64,000 nucleotides of DNA from contig CM043953.1 in assembly GCA_014529385.2 (NCBI GenBank), positions 81,724,338 to 81,788,337 on the forward strand. Reading direction: 5' to 3'. The notes beneath the pieces are model-generated. The model was not told where the DNA came from. It worked only from the letters and a program-made list of their open reading frames with translations, and searched no databases. Each line of letters starts with the position of its first letter. Position 1 is the first letter of the stretch. This document shows, piece by piece, positions 49,101-57,966 of this stretch. The translations under genes were made by a program, and so were the position numbers. This DNA comes from Adiantum capillus-veneris (lineage: Eukaryota; Streptophyta; Polypodiopsida; Polypodiales; Pteridaceae).

Positions 49101-52100
49101 TGTGATCCCTGCCCGCATTTCCAGATGCAGAGGGAGTCGATTGATCATTGCCTGAAGCCATAGGTGCCGCGGAAAAAAAATTCAGGGATCGGATTTCCCG
49201 TAGAAGAGAAATCGGCCGTGCTTTGATACCACTGTAACAGACTTGGACACTCCAAGTCAAGAATCAACCGCGACAGCACCAAATAACCACTTCAAAACAA
49301 GTCACATATCACAACAGATGTACACTGGTCCGGCGGAGTTCCGTGCCTAGAGATATTGGCCCCAAAGACTGGCACCCCTTTCGGTATTTCTTTTTATATT
49401 AATCAGATCAAAGTACAAGAGAGTGGCTAGGGTTTCACTCTCAGACTCTACGTCCAGATGCTCTGAGAAGTGAAGCCCTCACCACTTATTTAAAGATACA
49501 AGGGATGCCCAAAAGCAGAGCCCCAAAAGCTTTTAAAATAAAAAGCATCAATTCTCTCTCTCTCTTAGAGAGTCTAAGCAAAATTCGCGTTGCTCATCGT
49601 TTCAATTTTTTTTTTCCAGCCTCCGCGATTTTCGGAAATCAGGGTTTCTAGCAAAAATTAGGGTTTGTAGGAATTTTAGGGTTTCTGGCAGAAATTAGGG
49701 TTTTTGCTGTCTGCCACATCATCACTTTGTGACAGAGCGATGCGTGTACAAGGTTTTGGGCACCTGACAGTGGAAAAACAGAGAATTACAGCACATTGAA
49801 TTTCTGTGACAGCTCAACAGAAAGCTTCTAAATTGGGAGGTAATCCGTCTTAGACAGATACTTTTGACCTACAGGGGTTTTTGCGTCGTTGTGTTGCCAA
49901 GGTCAGGTCAGAAACCTGCGTTTTCAGCCCTCGCCAGGTTTGGACAGCTTTGTGAAAGCTTGGTCTAAGTGTTCGGATCGTCAACTTATAATTGAATAAA
50001 GAATGACCGAAAGGGGCACCAGTGTTTGGGGCCTACAGGGTGTCGGTCTTATGTGCGCAGTGACATTCTAGTCGCTGGACGGAATCTGGGAATTGTGTTC
50101 TCTTTTCTTCACAGTGCTCTGTGTAATGTTAACAGGTGATTGAATTAGTACCACCCTCTACTGTGTACAGGCCGGTTATAGCAATCTCCACATTTATACT
50201 ATGCAAAGTGATTTCAGTGACAATGACGTATTGTAGAGGAGATGAGTGATTTAGCCTCATAATTGAGTCTTTTGTGGATAGCTAGATAGCTTGGTCCCCC
50301 GGGGTCGTCACTTTTCCAAATGTGTATCATGTCACGTGAACTAACCGGAGAGGATTATTAATAGTCCAAAACTTATAAAACCCATGATAGCCCGAAAGGT
50401 TTTTTGTCTTGCTAAAACAAGCCTTAGAGGAGGAGAGAGTTAGGCGGACATTCAAATTTTTATTATTTCTTGCTTTGATTGTACCTTTCTTTTCATTTGA
50501 ACAGTTGAAATCTTCTTTGGGTTTTAGTTTGTCAATGGATCCTTTCATTTCACAGGCCTTTATAGGTACACGACTTGATTTTAAATGTTTTAGAATGCCA
50601 AGGTGAAGCTTCACCTCGTTATGGGTTTACGTGAGTGAGGTTGGGCAACCAACCATTAAGTCTAAATGACAGGAGCATGGGTTGGATGGGATTAAGGGTA
50701 GGTAATAAAATTTGTGGTGCAAGCTAAGCAAGAGCCGTTGATCTTCCACCCCAAATGTGCTAATCCCACTCTGAATTTTATAGCCTGAGGTTATATGCCC
50801 CCCTCATTCAAACTCCACTTTGTGTGAATCAAGAAAGCACATGTGAGCTTTGCGGTTAGGACACATGGCTTGGAATGTCATGGTCCAGAGTTCAAGTTGA
50901 GGTGGCGCTTGGGTTTGTTGGTCCAAATTCAGCTCTCGCCCTTGATTAATGTTTTGTGCCAAATTTACCAATTCTACCCGAATTTCCGAGTAAGGGAGAT
51001 GTGTGGGGCATTCAAATCATACTGAGTGGGGAGGTAATCTATCGATGGTGCAAGTATAATCTTGTACCCACCTTGTCATTGATGCATCTCATATTTCTTT
51101 TGCCACTTGACTCTGCCTGCTGTTGGGAGGCCTCCTAAGCAAGCCTCGGGAGTCTGTCATATGATCTAGAAGAGGGCTTGCATTGCCATAGGTGGCATCT
51201 CAAACCCTGCCCTCAATATATTTTGTGGTACTGAGTGTTTTCTGCAAAATCATGCGTGACAACAACAAAACTTCACGTCTCTCTAATTTGCTCCATGAGA
51301 GTGTCAATAAGCGTGGCTGCCTTACGTCAATGCTGGTGAAACTAAAGTGAAAAAGAGCCATCACTCTGTGCATGGCTTTTGGAAGTGTGCCTAAGGACAC
51401 TGTCTCTCAAGCATGGATGTTGGTGTCAAATGGCCGTGAGACTCTTACAACAGGAGAACCTCCCTGCTCGACTAGTGATCCCCAGATATACATATGAATC
51501 AAAGACCTCTTCTTGTGTGCCCTCAAGGAGCATAATGTGGACCTGTATGCCAGCATCTCACCTCAACACCTGCTCTACTCTATATACCTCATCTGCATAT
51601 GAGCCAAAAGGGTTGGGGATAGAGCAACCTTGATTCACACCAACCGTGCTAGCAATTCTAGGGTCGGGGCTAGAGGTAAGCCTTGCTTCACACCAATTAT
51701 GCTAGCAGTGCTAACTGATAGTCTATAAACTGGCTGGTTGTACTCCAAATAGGTGAGAATGTGCAAACCAAACAACCTAAGAGACAAACATTAACGAAAC
51801 TGAATGTTGATTGCAAAATTAGAGTGTAGAGACCACTTGCCGGAGAAGAACTGTCTCGAGCTTTACGAGGAGCGATGTTTCTTGTGTGCAGATTTTTTCG
51901 TATTGTTCATGCAATGATGCGAACTGCACTGATGCCAATGTTAGGCAAAACACTTCCCATGTAGATGGATGCGATAAATAGAGAGATTTGCTTCTATTAT
52001 GGAAACTGTCACATATTTAGGCTCAGAAAATCTGGTTTGTTTTTTGAATTGAGAGGTCTAGCTCTTATGATTTAGTGTATAAAGACCCTTAGCATATTAT

Positions 52101-55100
52101 TGCGTTAGTCTTACCTGCCAACATCTCAACTTTTTTGTTTCTTTTCTTTTATGCTTTAGCATCAAGATAGTCTTTCATTTGAAAACACTTGTGCTTCATA
52201 TTTGTTTTAGCCTGTAGAGATACTTTATAAGATGCTAGTTTGGCATTATTTGGTGTCTCTTGTGACAATAATTGTGTCACGTCCAACCCCTGCCTTAGTA
52301 TAAGGATTTTGTTTTTCTGGCTACTTAGTGAGGCAGTTAAAGTATCTCTTACTGTCGATAAGAAGGTGTGATGAGGCTGACCGATACATCAGGTTGTAAA
52401 GAAAAATGCACTAAGATTGGTCTATCAAGTAAAAATATATAAATAAATTTAGTATTTGCCCATGATAGTTGAAATTTTCAGGTTTTTATTTAAAATAATG
52501 GCTGCTAAGCATGGAGACAATAGATAACTATCATGCTTCGTAAGCACTTTATGCCTCAACTTAAATGATTTTAAGTATCTTCAAAGAGTTTTATTGTTTC
52601 ATGCTTTCAATAAGTACATTAATCATGTGTGCCATCATTTTCTGATATATGAGCAGAATATTTCTAGTTTTTGATCTAACATGCATAGAAGATCAAACTG
52701 TAGAAAACCAATTCTCATCCCATTGATTTTTTATTTTTTATCTTGTGTTATTCTTTATGCACATCTATTACTAATTCGTTGCAACCATTTGCCCTATCAA
52801 CTATCTTTTGTTGGTTAGTTCTTTAAAGTCTAGTACTAGGCTTCATTATGGCCGAGTCTTCCTTGTATCTGATGAATCATGACAGATACTCGGTATGCAG
52901 ACCTTGTGTGTTCATGGCCTATGTGTGCATGTGGGGTATTAGAACTAAGGTGCACATATCAAGACCTGGATTGATACCCACTATGGGAATTGAAATTGTT
53001 AGTGGGGATGGTGGAGTATTTAGTCCATACTTTGTGTGATCAAATGATGGTTATATTGCCTTGTGGATAACTACCATGAGCCTATAACTTGCACTTTCCT
53101 TTTTAGATGAATCTGGACCCACCTACTCACACGCACAATGAGCACATGCATTCACTCGGGCAGTGATTTCTTGTATGCACAGATTCAGGTATTTGTATAA
53201 TGAACTGCTAGAATTTGAACTTGGTCACATGCTTTCTTATAGATTGTGCCAACCATTGGATGTTCAACAGGAGAAAGGAAACGAGTATGTAAAGATGGGT
53301 AAGAAATATTACAAGGATGCACTAGACTGTTACACAAGAGCTCTTCAACAGAAGAGCATGGATGCGGTGAATTCATCTATTCTATATGCCAATAGAGCTC
53401 ACGTTCACCTACTTCTTGGCAACAATCGGCATGCCCTTGACGATGCTCAGCAGGCGATACAAGTAAATAAAGCAAATGTTAAGGTATGTTTGCTGAGGTA
53501 TATGTTCTCCCTCTATGGCCATCCTTGTGACTGGCATTGAAAGGTGGTAAATACTTTCGATTTTGAAACAAATAATTTTTGTGTGGTTCAGTTATGGCCT
53601 TTGTCATGAAGCATGTTCAGCTCCAAGATGTATCAGAAAATTTATGTTTGCCATTTGCTTAGTGTGCGGCCTGTAAATGTGCCTTATCGAAGGTTTCTAG
53701 GGAAGACTGAATTGGGAAATATTCTTAGCTACTGATCCCATTCCTTTGAGCTCTACATGATGTAGGTGGGCTTAGCTGAAAATAGGGAAACCGTGTGGAA
53801 AAGATTTTACCGTGTTTGTTAGTGGAAAAATGGACTAGTGGTAATATTATGGGTAGACATACTTTTATTGCCTTTGGCCTTGGCAAGAGCTTGACTTATG
53901 TAAAAATTGAAGGGTTTAGGATTATGGGTTTACATTGCTCAGGATAAAAACTCTTGGGTGACATCTATAACATGTGGGGGTTCCTTTGATGCCTGCAATA
54001 CCAACAATGGACCAATTATGGGTTTGTCTTTGTTGATGGATGCAGGTAACAGGAACTTCTCTTTTCTTGGTTTGGGATGCTGAGCTTGTAGACTGCTGAT
54101 TCTTTACGTTAGTAATGAAACCTCTTTTTACATTATGGATGTGATTACATTTTTACTTATAGATTTCTAGGTAAGCATGCTGTAGCCTGTACATACACTT
54201 TGTCTTCGAGGGACCTATTGGAAATCTCAAACAGAGTGTTTGTTCTTTATGATGGTGTATGATAGTTTCATACGAGAATACACTTTATCCACCAGGGCTT
54301 TTGCCAAGAGAGTATAGTTCCTATTCCCTTAGCCAAGGGCATATATAGCAATATAGGCCCCCCTGGTGGGGTTTTTGCACATGGCCCTAATACCTCTTGC
54401 AAAAACTACTTGCTTAGTACTTCTTTCAAGCCTTTTGAGCTAAATAGTGTGTTGTTAACGTTTTAGCCGTGGTGTAACCCATACCACTTGACTGCTAGGA
54501 TGAAAGTATCCTATGACTCTCCCTTGATATTTAACTTATTGCTTTCACTTTTTCTTCTATTTTTTCTTACAGAATTGTTCATCATAAGATCTCTACCATG
54601 ATGAAGAGTTGTCTACTTGCTCTCAATACTTTGACTATCTGTCTAACAAAGCCAAAGAAACACCAACTCGAGCACAATGTTCAGAGAAACATTTCTGGTT
54701 CTCAACATTTTGACTATTTGGCTAACAAAGCCAAAGAAACTTCAATTGAAGTAAGAAACATTGAAAACTATTTTGGGGAAAAGTTTTCAATTTAATTAAT
54801 AGGACCATGAAGATTTTGGCAAATTATTTGCATAACTACAATATTAGGCATATCTTTACTTGTAAAAGAGTCACTTGGATCAAATTTGATATGTATACTC
54901 TCATCAATTTGATGGAGCAGTAGGCCTATACTCATTGGGCCTACTGTCTCAATGAGTATGGTGCTTGGGAAAGGGCGCGTGCACACACACTCTTGTATAC
55001 TTAAACATATATGAAAGAAAGGGCTCTGGCTTTGCACTAGGAAATGGGAGCTAGATTGAGGCAATAAAGTACTTGAAAGTGTGAAGCTAAAGCAAGTCGA

Positions 55101-57935
55101 ACGTGACGTTGCTTGTCATCAAGAGGCTTTCAAAAGAAACTTTCAATACAATATGAATCTAATCATTTAAAAGTGTTAGGCTTTGATTGTCTTTGAAATA
55201 AGTGAATGAAATTTGATAAAACGGGCTAAAGATAAATGCTCTTGGATGATGTCTATAACATGTGGGGGCTCCTTTGACACTTGCAATACCAAGAGCTGAC
55301 TAATCATTGTTTTCCTCTTTTGATGGATGGAGGTAACATGAACTTCCCTTCTCTTGGTGTGTGATGCTTGGCTTGTAGGCTGCTTGACTATGATAGATGA
55401 TTCTTTATTTTAGTAAGGAAACCTTTTTGTACATTATAGACGTGATTCATCTGTGCTAAATAATTTTTCGGTAAGAATTTTATACAACTGGACATACCCT
55501 CTGGAATGGGAGTCTACTTTCTTCTTATGGGTATGAAACTATACCACTGTTGAGTTTTACTTGGGACAAATTCTAACTATATGGGCACTCGTTGGCAATT
55601 GAATGGTGTGATTGGGATGGGTTTGGACTATACAGGCACACATTGGCAATTCAATGCTGTCATAGTTGTAATTGGCAAGTGACCTGACAAGGCGTTAAGT
55701 CTGACAGCAACATACGAACTGAACCAAAAACATTAAATACTTGAACGTAAAAGAGAGCTGAATACTGGCTACTAGACATAGTGGGGTGTAGTTCTCAACT
55801 CAGATTGGCCGCTAAGGTAGGCGCCCCTTGCGGTACTTCTTTATTGATTGAACTCTTGCAGTTTACAATTGCTTGAGAGAGAGCCCACTTGCCAAATTTG
55901 CTGAGTGAAAAAAAACCCAGTGAAAAAGAACCCCTCAAGGCACACTTTATAGGAACTAAAACCCTGGTCTACATATTGCCCGAGAATCCCTTGGCTTATT
56001 AAATTGGTGACCCAAAAAGCCAAAACATCAACTCCTTTCATAACTGCACCAAAAAGCTCCCAATGTCCAGCCTTTCCACATCATCAACACGCCGTACAGC
56101 CACATCGGCATGCCATAGTGCCACATCATCACCCCGCGGTGATTCATTCCGCATTTACCGCGTGTTCCGACTTGGACCTGAGTTGGCTCTTCCGGTTAGT
56201 CTCAGGTCCGCCACAGCTCTTCCTCTTCTCTTGTGGTCTAGGCAGGGTCATGCCATGTTATCAAGCTGTGAGTTGTGACATACCCCCCCTTATACTTGCC
56301 CTCATTTATGCCTGCAAAACAAACAGAATTTTAGGATTCAGTAGACATCGACTCCATGCACACATGCCCTTGACCATCACACAAAAGGAAATACAATCAC
56401 ACAGCATGCACTACTACAATCAACGATTGCATTCACATCTTAGTTTGCGTCGAGACGTCAGTCTCAAAATGTGATCGCAATGAATCATTTAGCCATCACA
56501 TCTAGGCATTGCTGACCTCTCAAAGAGTCTCGATGCATTGAGTACATTGTTATAACCATCAATATCACCCCTATCGGTGAATAGAGGTACAATGCTGCAG
56601 ACATTCCACCTCATATATACTCAAGTGTAACATACAATTTGAGAGAGTAAATATGATCTGTTTGAACAATTCAAGCACGCATTAGAATTTCAACCATAAC
56701 ATGTTACATCGCATATCATGTTAGAAGGTTTATACATATCGTGTAGCTCTCACCAGGCAGAGTAGAATCAGCACATTAGGACCCCCAAACATGTCAAACA
56801 AAATGGTTTGACTCAAGTGTCAATTTGTGTTGATTTGTGACAAAGGAGTGGAGTGGCTTCCCTCTTGTACAAGACACATTGCACCAGACTCGATTGATGG
56901 ATCAACGCGCGCTTGTGAAATGGTTGCAACGAAACCAAAAGCCTCAAGGTAAAGCTCTAACAACTGAGGAGTATCTACCAAGTGGCTCTAACAATTAAGT
57001 CCCCCTCCATCCACTTTGCATCAAGAGGAAGATAGTTCTTGAACTTGACCAAGTATTTTTGGACTATCTTACCCTTCATTTTGACCTCAGTCCGCTACGA
57101 CTTGGGAGTGAGTGAGGTTGTCGAAGAGTCGATTTCAAGGATTATTCACAAGGAAATTGCTGAGGACAACACTTAAATTTAAGGGAGGAACTGTTACGTT
57201 CCTAGACATCAGGATGGGTCCCTAAGCAATGTTTGGCCAGTGTGAACCAAGCACTTCAGCTATGGTGGTTATGGAGTTCTATTAATGGGACCTTTGGCTC
57301 ATTTGTCACCTATCTTGTGTGATCAACACGTTTGGATTATAGACCCTTGGTAGTGCTTGCTTGCCTGGGCACCCAAGCTAGGGCATGGGCTGGTGGTATG
57401 GGACACCAGTCCTTGAGGTGAGGCACTAGGCTGCAGTAGCTATAGGCTCCCAAGCTCGGGGTTGGGCAAGTTGGTTGGGAGTTGAGTCAGAGGCCTATCC
57501 CTTCTGTTGCTTTAGGTGCGTGTTTGGCTTGTCATGTCATGTGTGCAAGGGGGAGGAGGGACTAGAAGATCTTCACCACTTTCACTTTTTTTTTTTTGTT
57601 TCATTGGTATTTGATGGCTTTAGCTTTTAAGTTGCATGTAAAGGGCTCCTTGCCAAAGATGTAGGCAAAGGCATTGTTTTGGTGCTACTTAGCCACTGAC
57701 ATGAATACTTTCTTCAGGCCTATTTTCGGGGAGCAAAGGCAGGGCTTGGTCTTGAGTCTTTGTCAGAGGCAATGCGGCTTTGCTCACTTGGACTAGATCA
57801 AGAGCCCAACAATGTGGAGCTTTCAAAATTAAGAATTGTGATTGAAAACAAATTGAAGGAATCTGCAGTTTTTGAAGAGCGGATAGCCTCAGAGGTTGCA
57901 AAGGCTGAGGTTCTCTATTTCTCTCTCTCTCCGCG

Positions 57936-57966
<31 letters not shown>

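Larger units (their letters stand above)
38131..49734 (-). mobile_element. - strand Ty3/gypsy chromovirus with both LTRs, carrying a nested element
   Basis: LTRs at 38,131-38,662 and 49,233-49,734, an initiator-Met primer site at 49,220-49,231, gag, knuckle, protease, RT, RNase H, integrase and chromodomain on the minus strand. The total is 11.6 kb, of which 4.5 kb (43,144-47,645) is a later insertion. The RT-RNase H frame is open for 468 codons; gag and integrase are damaged. The flanks 'gagcc' and 'gagcg' suggest a 5-base target duplication with one change. Confidence 0.94.
32700..50134 (+). mobile_element. + strand Ty3/gypsy chromovirus, 5' truncated, split by a second chromovirus
   Basis: Gag, zinc knuckle, protease/RT, RNase H, integrase and chromodomain run left to right from about 32,730 to 36,932. 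A purine tract and the LTR start TGTCACC follow at about 37,246. The LTR is interrupted at 38,131 by another element and resumes at 49,735, ending at about 50,134 (...GTTAACA). The LTR segment near 49,995-50,025 ('gaataaagaatgaccgaaagg') is the same poly(A)-region sequence as in the minus-strand element. No 5' LTR is present; a copia LTR abuts its left side. Confidence 0.8.
29274..53270 (+). other. TTC4-like intron 1, about 24.0 kb
   Basis: From donor GTTCGT to acceptor ttcaacag. It contains two copia LTR pieces, a + chromovirus with a minus chromovirus and a non-autonomous element nested in it (about 32,700-50,134), and a LINE RT remnant (51,240-51,780). Between 29,274 and 31,000 no element or gene was recognised, although a 122-codon open stretch lies at 30,182-30,550. 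50,135-51,240 and 51,790-53,270 are AT-rich and also show nothing recognisable. Confidence 0.8.
53484..57717 (+). other. TTC4-like intron 2, 4.2 kb
   Basis: GTATGT...tttcttcag. 53,484-55,658 is AT-rich with no recognised gene; a segment near 53,940-54,130 resembles one near 55,240-55,445 ('gatgtctataacatgtggggg', 'ctacattatggatgtgatt'-type blocks), a diverged repeat. From 55,659 on it holds gypsy pieces. Confidence 0.85.

Noticed and set aside
53163-53270. Upstream extension of TTC4-like exon 2 to an ATG at 53,163
   Set aside because: The frame is open but shows no family similarity, while a good acceptor (ttcaacag) precedes 'EKGNEY' and exon 1 with the true N-terminus is at 29,169.
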